Shown here: piece by piece, positions 35,353 to 44,946 of the stretch
How positions within the stretch are numbered: position 1 is the first letter of the stretch
Layout of the letters: each line of letters begins with the position of its first letter
Assembly: GCA_024642465.1 (NCBI GenBank)
Contig: JAHEBA010000265.1
Location: 1 to 64,000 of the forward strand
Reading direction: 5' to 3'
DNA length: 64,000 nt
DNA from: Alphaproteobacteria bacterium
Lineage (GTDB): Bacteria; Pseudomonadota; Alphaproteobacteria; Rhizobiales; Aestuariivirgaceae
The notes under the pieces: model-generated
What the model was told of the DNA's origin: nothing
Database searches by the model: none
The model's input: the letters and a program-made list of their open reading frames with translations, nothing else
Made by a program: the position numbers and the translations under genes

Positions 35353-36888
35353 ATGGAAACACTTCAGTCCCTCGCCGACGGCTTCGCCGTTGCGCTGACC
35401 TTTGAAAACCTGCTGCTGGCGCTGCTCGGCTGCTTTCTCGGCACCATCATCGGTGCGCTGCCGGGCCTCGGGCCATCCAACGGCGTCGCCATCCTCATTC
35501 CGCTGGCATTCTCGCTGGGGCTTCAGCCGACGCCGGCGCTCATCCTGTTGACCAGCGTCTACTACGGCGCCATGTACGGCGGGCGCATCTCGTCGATCCT
35601 GCTCAATATTCCGGGCGACGAGCCGGCCTTGATGACGACGCTTGACGGCTATCCAATGGCGCGCGCCGGCAAGGCCGGAGAGGCGCTGGCGATCTCCGGC
35701 ATTGCCTCTTTCGTGGGCGCATTCTTTGCCACGTGGGGGCTGGTGCTGCTGGCGCCGCAACTGGTCAAGGTCGCGCTTCTGTTCGGCCCGGCCGAATACT
35801 TCGCCCTGTTCGCGCTGGCCTTCGCCACGCTGGGCGGCGTTGCCAGCCGCAACCAGGCCAAGGCCGCCATGGCCGCGGCGCTGGGCCTGGGCATCGCCAC
35901 CATTGGCGTTGACGGCCAGACCGGGGTGCCTCGCTTCACCTTCGGTGAGGTGCACCTGTACGACGGCATCGACTTCCTCGTCGCCATCGTTGGCCTGTTC
36001 GCACTGTCGGAAGTGTTCATATTCCTCGAGCACAGGGCGTCCGGCGATGCATCCACGCAGAAGATGGAAATCGGCCGCATAACGCCGCCGCTATCGATGC
36101 TGCGCGAGACCGCGCCTGCCATGGCCCGCTCGACCATCATAGGCTTCATTGCCGGCGTGCTGCCGGGAGCCGGCGCCTCGCTTGGCTCGTTCGTGTCTTA
36201 CAGTTTTGAAAAGCGACTGTCCGACAAGAAGGGAACGTTCGGCAAGGGCGACCCGCGCGGCGTCGCGGCGCCCGAGGCCGGCAACAACGCAGCGGCCGGT
36301 GGCGCCCTGGTACCGATGCTGGCGCTCGGTGTGCCCGGTTCAGGCACCACGGCGGTGCTGCTTGCCATGCTGCTGGCGCTCAACATCACGCCGGGGCCAC
36401 TGCTGTTCCAGCAGCAGCCGGACGTTGTCTGGGGCCTGATCGCAGCCCTGTTTATCGGCAATTTCATGCTGCTGGCAATGAACCTGCCGCTGGTATCGCT
36501 GTTCGTGCGGGTGCTGCTGGTGCCGACCCGCTACCTGATGCCTGCCGTGGCGATGATCTCGTTCGTCGGCATTTACGGCATCTCGGGCTCGACCTTCGAC
36601 CTGATGGTGATGATCGTGTTCGGCGTGCTGGGCTGGGTCCTGCGCAAGCTCGACGTGCCGCTGGTGCCGGTCATCCTCGGCGTGCTGCTGGGCGACCAGA
36701 TGGAAAAGAACCTGCGCCGCACCATGACCATCCACGACGGCGACTGGACCAAGCTGTTCGACAGCTGGCTGGCGATCGGCCTGTGGACCTTCGCCGTCGT
36801 GGGTTTCATCCTGCCGCTCATCGCCGGCCGCTACTTCCGTCCGAAGCTGGCTGACTCCAACAAGGTGGAGGGAGCAGATCCGGATTAG
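35353..36888 (+). CDS. TTT-family transporter large membrane subunit (TctA-like)
   Basis: A 511-residue polytopic membrane protein. GCFLGTIIGALPGLGPSNGVAILIPLAFSL and YYGAMYGGRISSILLNIPGDEPALMTTLDGYPMARAGKAG are the defining TctA motifs, and GVLPGAGASLGSFVSYSFEKRLS with FGKGDPRGVAAPEAGNNAAAGGALVPMLALGVPGSGTTAVLL is the repeated second half. It forms the channel of the importer. Its TAG overlaps the stop of the convergent tupA-like gene by 4 nt. Confidence 0.93.
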   Translation: METLQSLADGFAVALTFENLLLALLGCFLGTIIGALPGLGPSNGVAILIPLAFSLGLQPTPALILLTSVYYGAMYGGRISSILLNIPGDEPALMTTLDGYPMARAGKAGEALAISGIASFVGAFFATWGLVLLAPQLVKVALLFGPAEYFALFALAFATLGGVASRNQAKAAMAAALGLGIATIGVDGQTGVPRFTFGEVHLYDGIDFLVAIVGLFALSEVFIFLEHRASGDASTQKMEIGRITPPLSMLRETAPAMARSTIIGFIAGVLPGAGASLGSFVSYSFEKRLSDKKGTFGKGDPRGVAAPEAGNNAAAGGALVPMLALGVPGSGTTAVLLAMLLALNITPGPLLFQQQPDVVWGLIAALFIGNFMLLAMNLPLVSLFVRVLLVPTRYLMPAVAMISFVGIYGISGSTFDLMVMIVFGVLGWVLRKLDVPLVPVILGVLLGDQMEKNLRRTMTIHDGDWTKLFDSWLAIGLWTFAVVGFILPLIAGRYFRPKLADSNKVEGADPD

Positions 36889-37736
36889 CCGGCCTGCTTC
36901 ATCTCGCCCGGATCGGCGTTCGGGAAGAACAGCTGCTGACCGTCGATCTTGTACGACTTGATGGCGTTCTGACCCTCGGCGCCCAGGATCCAGTCGATGA
37001 ACGACTGTCCTTCCGCCGCCTTCACGTTCGGGCATTTCTCCGGTTTCACCTGCATGATGCCGTACTGGTTGAACAGTGCCTTGTCGCCCTCGACGGCGAT
37101 CTTGAAGTCGCCCTTGTTCTTGAACGAGATCCAGGTGGCGCGGTCGGTCAGCACATAGGCGCCCATCCCGACGCCGGTATTGAGCGTGGCACCCATGCCG
37201 GAGCCGGTCTCGCGATACCAGTCGACCGATGCAGCCTTGACGTCCACGCCGGCTGCCTTCCACAGGCTGAGTTCTTTCTTGTGGGTGCCGCTATCGTCGC
37301 CGCGCGAGGCAAAGGTGGCCTTGGCGTCTGCGATCTTCTTCAGCGAACCGGCTGCATCGTTGCTGCCTGCAACACCGGGAGCATCAGCCGGCGGACCGAC
37401 GATCACGAAGTCGTTGTACATCACGTCGTACCGCTTCACGCCGTAGCCTTCGGCAACGAACTTTTCTTCGGCTGCCTTGGCGTGCACGAACAGCACGTCG
37501 CCATCGCAGTTCTGTGCGTTCTTGATGGCCTGGCCGGTGCCGACGGCAACCACGTTCACCTTGATGCCGGTCGCCTTCTCGAACATCGGCAGGATGTGGT
37601 CGAACAGCCCTGAGTTCTGTGTCGATGTCGTTGACTGGACGATGATCGATTTGTCCTCAGCCTGCGCCGGGGTGGTAGCAGCGATGGCCACCCCAAGGGT
37701 AAGGGCGGTTGCCAGAAGTTTGACGGTATTGCGCAT
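36885..37736 (-). CDS. tupA: Tungstate/molybdate-type ABC substrate-binding protein (TupA-like)
   Basis: A 283-residue periplasmic oxyanion-binding protein. Signal peptide MRNTVKLLATALTLGVAIAATTPAQA is followed by IIVQSTTSTQNSGLFDHILPMFEKATG, whose TTST...SGL segment is the TupA signature. DGDVLFVHAKAAEEKFVAEGYG and RGDDSGTHKKELSLWK are further ligand-loop segments. TupA proteins favour tungstate over molybdate, but specificity cannot be read from sequence alone. It follows AAAGGAGAT at its start and ends overlapping tctA. It is transcribed with the ATPase and permease from the right. Confidence 0.88.
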   Translation of the reverse strand: MRNTVKLLATALTLGVAIAATTPAQAEDKSIIVQSTTSTQNSGLFDHILPMFEKATGIKVNVVAVGTGQAIKNAQNCDGDVLFVHAKAAEEKFVAEGYGVKRYDVMYNDFVIVGPPADAPGVAGSNDAAGSLKKIADAKATFASRGDDSGTHKKELSLWKAAGVDVKAASVDWYRETGSGMGATLNTGVGMGAYVLTDRATWISFKNKGDFKIAVEGDKALFNQYGIMQVKPEKCPNVKAAEGQSFIDWILGAEGQNAIKSYKIDGQQLFFPNADPGEMKQAG

Positions 37737-37755
37737 CAGCCATCTCCTTTCAGGG

Positions 37756-38520
37756 CTAGAGGACGATTTTTCCGGCCAGGTAATCCCGGGCTGGCGAAGA
37801 AGAGGGATTGTCGAAGAAGCTTGCTGCCGGGGTGTGTTCGGCAACCCGGCCGCGGTGCAGAAAGACCACGTCATGGGCCAACCGCCGGGCCTGCCCTGCA
37901 TCGTGGGTAACCAGCACCACCTTGACGCCTTCCTTGCGCACATCGGCGATCATGGTCTCGATCATGTGAACGGAGGCGGGGTCGAGGCTGGCCGTCGGCT
38001 CGTCCAGGAACAGTACCTGCGGCTTGGATGCCAGGGCCCTCACCATCGCGAGCCGTTGCTGCTCGCCGCCGGACATGGCGCGCGCCGGCTGCCGTGCCTT
38101 GTCGGCAAGCCCGGCCCTTGCCAGCAACTCGTCCCGATAGGTCGGATCGGCGCCGCCCTTGAGCTTGAGCACGAAATCGATGTTCGCCGACACCGACCGG
38201 CGCAGCAGGACGGGTTTCTGGAAAACCATCGCCTGCTGCGCGCGGGTGCCGTCCCCGGCCCGTTCTCCATTCCACGTGATTTCGCCGGTCTCGGGTTCAA
38301 GAAGCCCGTGCAGCAGCCGGATCAGCAGGCTCTTGCCCGCACCGTTCGGCCCCATGATCACCGTAACGCCGCCGTCACCGAGTTGTAGGCTGATAACGTC
38401 GATCAGCCGCTTGCCCCCCGCCTTCCACGTCAGGCCCAAGACGTTGAGCGGCAGCTGGCCCGCGGTGCTGCGGGCGATGGCCTGGCCGGCAGCTGCGTCA
38501 ATGGCGAGGCGGTCAGCCAT
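37756..38520 (-). CDS. tupC: Tungstate-type ABC importer ATPase (TupC-like)
   Basis: A 254-residue ATPase. Walker A is GPNGAGKSLL, the Q-loop lies in MVFQKPVLLRRSV, the signature is MSGGEQQRLAM, Walker B is VLFLDEPTASLD and the switch His is in VTHD. The start overlaps the permease gene by 8 nt and tupA follows 19 nt after, giving the operon order permease-ATPase-binding protein. The lack of a C-terminal MOP domain is usual for TupC and argues against ModC. Confidence 0.88.
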   Translation of the reverse strand: MADRLAIDAAAGQAIARSTAGQLPLNVLGLTWKAGGKRLIDVISLQLGDGGVTVIMGPNGAGKSLLIRLLHGLLEPETGEITWNGERAGDGTRAQQAMVFQKPVLLRRSVSANIDFVLKLKGGADPTYRDELLARAGLADKARQPARAMSGGEQQRLAMVRALASKPQVLFLDEPTASLDPASVHMIETMIADVRKEGVKVVLVTHDAGQARRLAHDVVFLHRGRVAEHTPAASFFDNPSSSPARDYLAGKIVL

Positions 38521-39220
38521 GAGCGGTGCGCTCTGCTGTCAGTCTCAGGCTCATCACCGCTGCATTGACGCTCAACGCGATGGCGAGCAGCACAATGCCC
38601 AGTGCCAGCGCCAGCGCCAGGTCGCCCTTGGACGTCTCCAGCGCAATCGCCGTGGTCATCACCCGGGTCAGGTGGGCAATGTTGCCGCCGACGATGATGA
38701 CCGCGCCGACCTCGGCCACTGCCCGGCCGAAGCCCGCCAGCAGCACCGTCAGCAGCCCGTACCGGGCATCGACGATGAGCGCCCCCACGCGGGTTGCCCA
38801 CGGCACCGAGAGCGAGGCGAACTGCTCGGCGTACTCGGTGTTGAGGTCTTCCAGCACCTGGCGGCTGAGCGCCGTCACGATCGGGGTGATCAGGATGGCC
38901 TGCGCAATGATCATCGCCGTGGGCGTGTACAGCAGCTGCAGGAAGCCCATCGGCCCGGCATTGGACAGCATCATGTAGGCGAGCAGGCCAACCACCACCG
39001 GCGGCAGGCCCATCAGCGCATTGACCAGCACCAGCAGGCCGCCCCGGCCGCGAAACCGCGTCGTTGCCAGCAGCGCGCCCAGCGGCAGGCCGATGAGAGC
39101 GGAAATCGCCACCGCCGTCAGGCTGACACGCAGCGACAGTGCGATAATGGCAGCCAGTTCGTCATCCATTTGCGATACTAGATGGAAGGCCAGCCGGAAT
39201 GCTTCTGCAAAATCCTGCAT
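38513..39220 (-). CDS. tupB: Tungstate-type ABC importer permease (TupB-like)
   Basis: A 235-residue permease with the BPD-type domain. IIALSLRVSLTAVAISALIGLPLGALLA opens it, and GFGRAVAEVGAVIIVGGNI is the EAA-like loop contacting the ATPase. YMMLSNAGPMGFLQLLYTPTAMIIAQAILITPIVTALS is a typical TupB segment. I start at ATG 39220; a TTG at 39286 in the same frame would add 22 residues. The leader shows an interrupted palindrome. First gene of the minus-strand tup operon. Confidence 0.87.
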   Translation of the reverse strand: MQDFAEAFRLAFHLVSQMDDELAAIIALSLRVSLTAVAISALIGLPLGALLATTRFRGRGGLLVLVNALMGLPPVVVGLLAYMMLSNAGPMGFLQLLYTPTAMIIAQAILITPIVTALSRQVLEDLNTEYAEQFASLSVPWATRVGALIVDARYGLLTVLLAGFGRAVAEVGAVIIVGGNIAHLTRVMTTAIALETSKGDLALALALGIVLLAIALSVNAAVMSLRLTAERTAHG

Positions 39221-39257
39221 TAAATGTATTTCTGTGTCTGTTAATTCGAGAATACGC

Positions 39258-39271
39258 AAACTAATGCGTTG
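39258..39271. promoter_or_regulatory. Possible operator in the tup leader
   Basis: CGCA and TGCG are inverted around AACTAA, 40-50 nt upstream of the TupB ATG. It is a short symmetry that could bind a regulator such as the HTH-PBP protein; the arms are only 4 bp, so chance is possible. Confidence 0.2.
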
Positions 39272-39438
39272 AATTGCAGGAATCAATACCGGGCAATGCG
39301 CATTTCGGCTGGTGAGAGCCGGAGCCTGCGTCCATATGCCAGCGCACCGCTTGTTGCCTATCGGCTCGACGGGAAAGCATGGTGGGCAGCGTCAGGTATC
39401 TGTAGGCTAACACCAGCGACAATGCGGGGCCGGTTCCA

Positions 39439-40803
39439 ATGTGGCGAAAACTGCTCATCCTTCCGCCGATCATTGCCGGCATCTTCGTGGTGTGGTGGTT
39501 TGCCAGCCAGCGCCAGCTGCCGCAGACGCTGCCGCCGGCCGAGGAAGTCCGCAACGTTCGCGTCATCGAGGTGGCGCCGGTTGACGTGGTTCCCATGGTG
39601 TCGGGGTACGGTACCGTGCAGCCGGGCAAGACCTGGAAGGCCGTGGTGCAGGCGGCTGGCGAAATCGAATACGTCCACCCTGACCTGAAACGCGGCGCAA
39701 TTCTGCCGGCAGGCACTGAAATCGTGCGAATTTCCACGCGCGATTATGATCTTGCCCTGACCGAGGCCGAAGCCAACATCGAGCGTGCCGAAGCACAGAT
39801 TGCCGAACTGGACGTATCCAGTGACAACCTCGCTTCCAGCCTGGAGCTCGAGCGCCAGGTGCTCGGCATCCGGGAGCGCGAACTGGACCGCCGCCGCAAG
39901 CTGCAGGCCAGCGGAACCGCGTCTTCCACCGCGCTCGACCAGGAAACCCGCGATACGCTTGCCCAGCGCAAGAAGGTGCTCGACCTCGAAAACAATCTGA
40001 AACTGATACCGTCGCAGCGCTCTGCGCTGGAGCAGCAGAAGAAGCTCAACGAACTGCAGCTTGATCAGGCCCGGCTGAACCTCGAGCGCACCCGCATCAC
40101 GCTGCCGTTCGATGCCCGCATTGCCGAAGTGTCGGCTGAAGTGGCGCAGTATGCCCAGGCCGGCTCCACGCTGGCCACCGCCGACGGCATCGAGACGGCG
40201 GAAGTGGAAGCGCAGGTGCCGCTCGCCCAGTTTTCGTCACTGGCGCGCGCCGCCGCCGGCAATGGGCAAACCATCAATGCCGGCGTGTCGCCTGAAACCA
40301 TCAGCCGCATCATCGACAGCCTCGGCTTCAAGGCATCGATCCGGCTGGACGCCGGCGGGCGCAGCATCGTCTGGCCGGCCAGGTTCGCCCGCGTCTCCGA
40401 CACGATCGACCTCAAGACCCGCTCGGTCGGCATCATCGTGACGTCTGAAGGCTCTTGGTCCGAGGCCGTCCCGGGCGAGCGTCCGCCACTGTCCAAGGGC
40501 CTGTTCGTCGAGGTTGAAATCCGCGCCAACGCACTTGCAGGCCAGATCGTGGTGCCGCGTGCGGCCGTGCACGACGGCCGGGTGTACGTGGTGGACAAGG
40601 ATGACCGGCTGGAGATTCGCCCCGTGCGCACCGGTCTGTCGCAGGCCGGTCTCGTGGTCGTCGACGAGGGGCTTTCCGTCGGTGACAGGGTGGTGGTGTC
40701 AGACCTGCTCCCGGCCATTCCCGGCATGAAGCTCAGGCTGACCCGCGATGAGGCGCTGGAGGCCTCGATGGCGTCAAGGCTGGTGCCGGACGATACAAGA
40801 TGA
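39439..40803 (+). CDS. RND efflux periplasmic adaptor (HlyD/AcrA family)
   Basis: A 454-residue membrane fusion protein. One N-terminal anchor helix (LLILPPIIAGIFVVWWFAS) is followed by a lipoyl half (VSGYGTVQPGKTWKAVVQAAGEIEYV). A long alpha-hairpin runs over about 110-220 (EANIERAEAQIAELDV..., LEQQKKLNELQLDQARLNLERTRITLPFDARI), followed by the beta-barrel and C-terminal membrane-proximal domain. It couples the inner-membrane RND pump to an outer-membrane channel not present here. It overlaps the pump gene by 4 nt. Confidence 0.92.
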   Translation: MWRKLLILPPIIAGIFVVWWFASQRQLPQTLPPAEEVRNVRVIEVAPVDVVPMVSGYGTVQPGKTWKAVVQAAGEIEYVHPDLKRGAILPAGTEIVRISTRDYDLALTEAEANIERAEAQIAELDVSSDNLASSLELERQVLGIRERELDRRRKLQASGTASSTALDQETRDTLAQRKKVLDLENNLKLIPSQRSALEQQKKLNELQLDQARLNLERTRITLPFDARIAEVSAEVAQYAQAGSTLATADGIETAEVEAQVPLAQFSSLARAAAGNGQTINAGVSPETISRIIDSLGFKASIRLDAGGRSIVWPARFARVSDTIDLKTRSVGIIVTSEGSWSEAVPGERPPLSKGLFVEVEIRANALAGQIVVPRAAVHDGRVYVVDKDDRLEIRPVRTGLSQAGLVVVDEGLSVGDRVVVSDLLPAIPGMKLRLTRDEALEASMASRLVPDDTR

Positions 40804-43800
40804 TTGCCTATTTCACCCGCCATCCAACAATAGCGTCCCTGCTGATGATCGCCCTGCTGGTCATCGGCATATTCTCGTTTCCCCAGCTCAGGCGCGAGAC
40901 CTTTCCCCAGATCGCGCCACGCCTGGTGCAGGTAAGCGTGGCATGGCCGGGCAGCCGCCCTGAAGAGATCGAGCAGGCGATTTGCCAGCGCATCGAGGAC
41001 GCCATCGATACCGTCAACAATGTCGACGAGATCATCTGTGAGGCACTGGAAGGCGTCGCAACCGCGAAGATCGAGAAGACCGATGCGGTGACGCTCGACC
41101 GCTTCACGGCGGACGTGACCAACGCAATCGACGGCATTTCCGAGTTTCCCGAGAACGTCGAGAAACCCGTCGTCACCCAGCTTGGCCGCACCGACTTCGT
41201 CGCCTCCGTGGCGATCACCGGACCACTGGACCGGGTGCAGCTGAAAGCCTACGCCGAACAGGTCAAGGACCGCATGGGACTATGGGGCGGCATTCCCAAG
41301 GTGGAGGTGCTCGGCTTCTCCGATCTTGAAATCCGCATCGAGCTCAACCGCGAGCAGCTCCGGGCCTTCGGTGTATCGGCCGCCGACGTGGCGCGCGCGG
41401 TTCAACGCCAGTCCCTCGACCTGCCGTCCGGTTCGCTGCAGACGGAGGACCGCGACTTCCTCATCCGCTATGCAGGTGAGCGCCGGCGGGCCGACGAGTT
41501 CCGTTCCATCGTCGTGGTCTCGTCTACCAATGGCGGTCAGATCCTGCTGGGCGACATCGCCACCATCACCGACCGGTTCAAGTTCGACGAGGCCCGCATC
41601 GAGTTCAACGGCAAGCCGGCGGCGGTGCTGTCGATCACCAAGACCTCGGAACAGGACACGCTCAACGTCATCAACCGGGTCAACTCCTTCCTCGAAGATG
41701 CCCGGGCCAAGGCCCCGCCCGGCATTACCATGACCGTGACCAACGACGTCTCGTCGATCGTGTCCGACCGTCTGCGGCTGCTCATCACCAACGCCATCCA
41801 GGGCCTGTCGCTGGTGTTCCTGGTGCTGTGGCTGTTCTTCGGGTTGCGCTATTCGTTCTGGGTCGCGGCCGGCCTGCCGGTGGCCTTTGCCGGCGCGTTC
41901 TTCCTGATGGTGGCGGTGGGCTATTCGGTCAACATGCTGACCATGGTTGGCCTGCTGATCGTCATCGGCCTGCTGATGGACGATGCCATCGTGATCGCCG
42001 AGAACGTCGCCACCCAGCGCGCCGCCGGCAAGAGCCCGATGAATGCCGCCATCGACGGCGCGCAGCAGGTGCTGCCGTCGGTGTTTGCCTCGTTCGCCAC
42101 CACGACCTGCATCTTCGGGTCGCTTGCCTTCCTGAAGGGCGACATCGGCCAGATCTTGCGCGTTGTGCCGGTGGTAATGCTGTTCGTGGTGATCGTGTCG
42201 CTGATCGAGGCGTTCCTTATCCTGCCCAACCATCTCTGCCACTCACTGGAAAAGGCAGGCGTTGGCCAGGGCCGCGTGCAGCAGGCGGTGGACCGGTTCA
42301 TGGACCGAGCGCGCGAGCGCGTCATCGTGCCCGCTGCCCGGTGGGCGGTGAACTGGCGCTACTTCACGTTCGGCGCGGCTATTGGCGTTCTGTTGCTGGC
42401 GGTCGCGGCCATCACCGGGGGTGCCGTGAAGTTCTCGCCGTTCCCCGATCTTGACGGCAACGTGATGGAGGCGCGCATCATGCTGCCCCAGGGCACGCCA
42501 CTGGAGCGTACCGAACAGGTTGTCGCGCGCATTGATGCCGCACTGGAGAAGGTCAACGCGAAGCTGTCGCCCGCCCAGCCCGGCGGCCAGCTGCTGGTGC
42601 GCAATGTCACCCACCGCTTCAACTTCAACGCCGACGCCGGCGAGACCGGGCCGCATGTCGCAACGGTCATCGCCGACCTGCTGGATTCCGAAACCCGCAC
42701 GTCTCGCATCGACGACGTCATCAGGTTGTGGCGTGAGGAAACCGGCGAACTTTCCGACGTCGTCACGCTCAACTTCACCGAGGGAACCTTCGGCCCCGGC
42801 GGCCGCGCCATCGACATCCGTCTGACCGGCCGCAACCTCGACCAGCTGTCGGCGGCCGCACGCGATCTCGGGGACTGGCTGAAACAATATCGCGGCGTTT
42901 ACAACGTCACCGACGACTTGCGCCCCGGCAAGCCGGAGTTGCGCATCACCCTGCGCGACGGGGCTGCCACGCTCGGTATCGACGGGCGCACCATCGCCGA
43001 CCAGATCAGGGCGAGCTTTTATGGCTACAAGGTCGACGAAGTGCAGCTTGGCGCCGAGAGCTACGAGATCAACGTGCGCCTCGACGAGGAAAGCTCGGAC
43101 TCGCTGGCCGATCTCGACAGCTTCACTCTCACCGCCGCCGATGGAAACCAGATCCCCTTGTCCGTGGTGGCGGTGGTGGAGGAAGGCCGCGGCTATTCCC
43201 GCATCCGCCGGGTCGACGGACGGCGCACCGTCAATATCCTCGGCGAGCTGGACTCGCGCATGGCCAACTCTACAGAAGTGCTCAACGATACCCGGAGCCG
43301 CTTCCTGCCGCAGTTGAAGCAGAAGTACCCGTACGTCTCTACCAGTTTCGAGGGGTCGAATGCCGATGCCGGGCGCACCCAGCGCTCGATGCTGTCAGGT
43401 TTCGTGCTCGGTCTGATCGGCGTCTACCTGCTGCTGTCGTTCCAGTTCCGCAGCTACATCGAGCCGGTCATCGTGATGATCATCATCCCGTTTGCCTTCA
43501 TTGGCGCAATCGGCGGTCACATGCTGCTGGGGCTGGACTTCACCATGCCGTCGATGCTCGGCTTCGTGGCGCTGGCCGGCATCGTGGTCAATGACTCGAT
43601 CCTGCTGGTCAACTTCATCAAGCACTATCACGGCGACACCAACTCGGTCGCCGAAGCCGCGCCCCTGGCATCAGGCGCACGCTTCCGGGCGATCCTGCTC
43701 ACCTCGCTCACCACCATCGTCGGCCTGATGCCGCTGCTGCTGGAGACCTCGCTGCAGGCACAGGTGCTGATACCGCTGGTCACCAGCCTCGCCTTCGGCC

Positions 43801-43886
43801 TGCTGGCCACCACGGTGCTGGTGCTGTTCATCGTGCCGGCGGTCTACACAATTCTTGACGACTTCGGCGTTGCCCGCATCGACTGA
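40800..43886 (+). CDS. RND efflux pump, inner-membrane transporter
   Basis: A 1028-residue proton-driven pump of the AcrB/AcrD/AcrF family. A first helix (MIAYFTRHPTIASLLMIALLVIGIFSFPQLRRETFPQIAP) is followed by a large porter loop. GLLIVIGLLMDDAIVIAENVA carries the paired Asp of the proton relay in TM4, and ALAGIVVNDSILLVNFIKH the matching TM10 segment. Twelve helices fit the size. It resembles the 'hydrophobe/amphiphile' branch lacking known substrate. It pairs with the upstream adaptor by translational coupling. No regulator lies next to it. Confidence 0.93.
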   Translation: MIAYFTRHPTIASLLMIALLVIGIFSFPQLRRETFPQIAPRLVQVSVAWPGSRPEEIEQAICQRIEDAIDTVNNVDEIICEALEGVATAKIEKTDAVTLDRFTADVTNAIDGISEFPENVEKPVVTQLGRTDFVASVAITGPLDRVQLKAYAEQVKDRMGLWGGIPKVEVLGFSDLEIRIELNREQLRAFGVSAADVARAVQRQSLDLPSGSLQTEDRDFLIRYAGERRRADEFRSIVVVSSTNGGQILLGDIATITDRFKFDEARIEFNGKPAAVLSITKTSEQDTLNVINRVNSFLEDARAKAPPGITMTVTNDVSSIVSDRLRLLITNAIQGLSLVFLVLWLFFGLRYSFWVAAGLPVAFAGAFFLMVAVGYSVNMLTMVGLLIVIGLLMDDAIVIAENVATQRAAGKSPMNAAIDGAQQVLPSVFASFATTTCIFGSLAFLKGDIGQILRVVPVVMLFVVIVSLIEAFLILPNHLCHSLEKAGVGQGRVQQAVDRFMDRARERVIVPAARWAVNWRYFTFGAAIGVLLLAVAAITGGAVKFSPFPDLDGNVMEARIMLPQGTPLERTEQVVARIDAALEKVNAKLSPAQPGGQLLVRNVTHRFNFNADAGETGPHVATVIADLLDSETRTSRIDDVIRLWREETGELSDVVTLNFTEGTFGPGGRAIDIRLTGRNLDQLSAAARDLGDWLKQYRGVYNVTDDLRPGKPELRITLRDGAATLGIDGRTIADQIRASFYGYKVDEVQLGAESYEINVRLDEESSDSLADLDSFTLTAADGNQIPLSVVAVVEEGRGYSRIRRVDGRRTVNILGELDSRMANSTEVLNDTRSRFLPQLKQKYPYVSTSFEGSNADAGRTQRSMLSGFVLGLIGVYLLLSFQFRSYIEPVIVMIIIPFAFIGAIGGHMLLGLDFTMPSMLGFVALAGIVVNDSILLVNFIKHYHGDTNSVAEAAPLASGARFRAILLTSLTTIVGLMPLLLETSLQAQVLIPLVTSLAFGLLATTVLVLFIVPAVYTILDDFGVARID

Positions 43887-43898
43887 CACCGCCTGGTC

Positions 43899-44774
43899 TC
43901 ACTCGGCAGCGGCAAGCTTGTCCTGCGTCTTCAGGTCGAAGTCACTGGCGTCATGGCGTTCATGCAGCTGCTCCGACGGCTCGCCCCAAGTCTTGTTGAC
44001 CATGCGCCCGCGCCTGACCGGTTCACGCGCGCCGATCTCCTTCGCCCAGCGTGTTACGTGGGCATAGGACTGGACGTCGAGGAACTCGGCTGCGTTGTAC
44101 AGCCGCCCCAGCACCAGACCGCCATACCATGGCCAGATCGCCATGTCGGCGATGGTGTAGTCGCCGCCCGCCATGAAGCGGTTTTCCGCAAGGTGCCTGT
44201 CCAACACGTCTAGCTGGCGCTTGGCCTCCATCGCGAAGCGGTTGATCGGGTACTCCCACTTCTCCGGCGCATAGGCATAGAAGTGGCCGAAGCCGCCGCC
44301 CAGATAAGGTGCCGAGCCCATCTGCCAGAACAGCCAGTTGAGACACTCGGTGCGCTTTGCCGGATCTTCTGGAATGAAGGCGCCAAACTTCTCGGCCAGG
44401 TGCAGCAGGATCGAGGCGGATTCGAACACCCGCACCGGTTTGTCGCCGCTGTAATCCATCAGTGCCGGAATCTTGGAGTTCGGGTTCACGTCCACGAAGC
44501 CGGACGAGAACTGGTCGCCGTCGCTGATCTCGATCAGCCACGCGTCATATTCCGCGCCCTTGTGTCCGGCGGCCAGCAGTTCCTCGAACATCACCGTCAC
44601 CTTCACGCCGTTGGGCGTGGCCAGCGAGTAGAGCTGGAACGGATGCTTGCCCACCGGCAGTGTCTTGTCGTGGGTGGGGCCGGCAATCGGGCGGTTGATG
44701 CTGGCGAACTTGCCGCCACTTTCCTTGTCCCAGGTCCATACCTTCGGCGGTACATAGGCGGGCGTATCGGTCAT
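43899..44774 (-). CDS. yghU: Glutathione-dependent disulfide-bond oxidoreductase (YghU-like)
   Basis: A 291-residue Nu-class glutathione transferase relative. TDTPAYVPPKVWTWDKESGGKFASINRPIAGPTHDKTLPVGKHPFQLYSLATPNGVKVTVMFEELL is the diagnostic N-terminal extension plus thioredoxin fold, VNPNSKIPALMD the cis-Pro region and ESASILLHLAEKFG the glutathione site; C-terminal helices carry YTIADMAIWPWYG. It reduces disulfides using two glutathione molecules in E. coli. Single gene, convergent with the RND pump and divergent from the sugar dehydrogenase. Confidence 0.9.
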   Translation of the reverse strand: MTDTPAYVPPKVWTWDKESGGKFASINRPIAGPTHDKTLPVGKHPFQLYSLATPNGVKVTVMFEELLAAGHKGAEYDAWLIEISDGDQFSSGFVDVNPNSKIPALMDYSGDKPVRVFESASILLHLAEKFGAFIPEDPAKRTECLNWLFWQMGSAPYLGGGFGHFYAYAPEKWEYPINRFAMEAKRQLDVLDRHLAENRFMAGGDYTIADMAIWPWYGGLVLGRLYNAAEFLDVQSYAHVTRWAKEIGAREPVRRGRMVNKTWGEPSEQLHERHDASDFDLKTQDKLAAAE

Positions 44775-44946
44775 CTGCGGCAAATCCGTATTGAATGCAT
44801 GAGCCGCAGATTTAGTGATCCTGTGCCCGTTTGGCCAGAGCGGCGGCTTCACAACATGTTGACGGCGCAGCCGGAACCAATGCTGCGCAATCGCCGTCCT
44901 TGTTGTGAACAATTGACGAATGACGACGCTCGGGAGCTACACCACC

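Noticed and set aside
39439-43886. RND pump dedicated to the heterocycle pathway
   Set aside because: It lies far from that operon with the tct and tup systems between and has no linked regulator, so a specific link cannot be supported.
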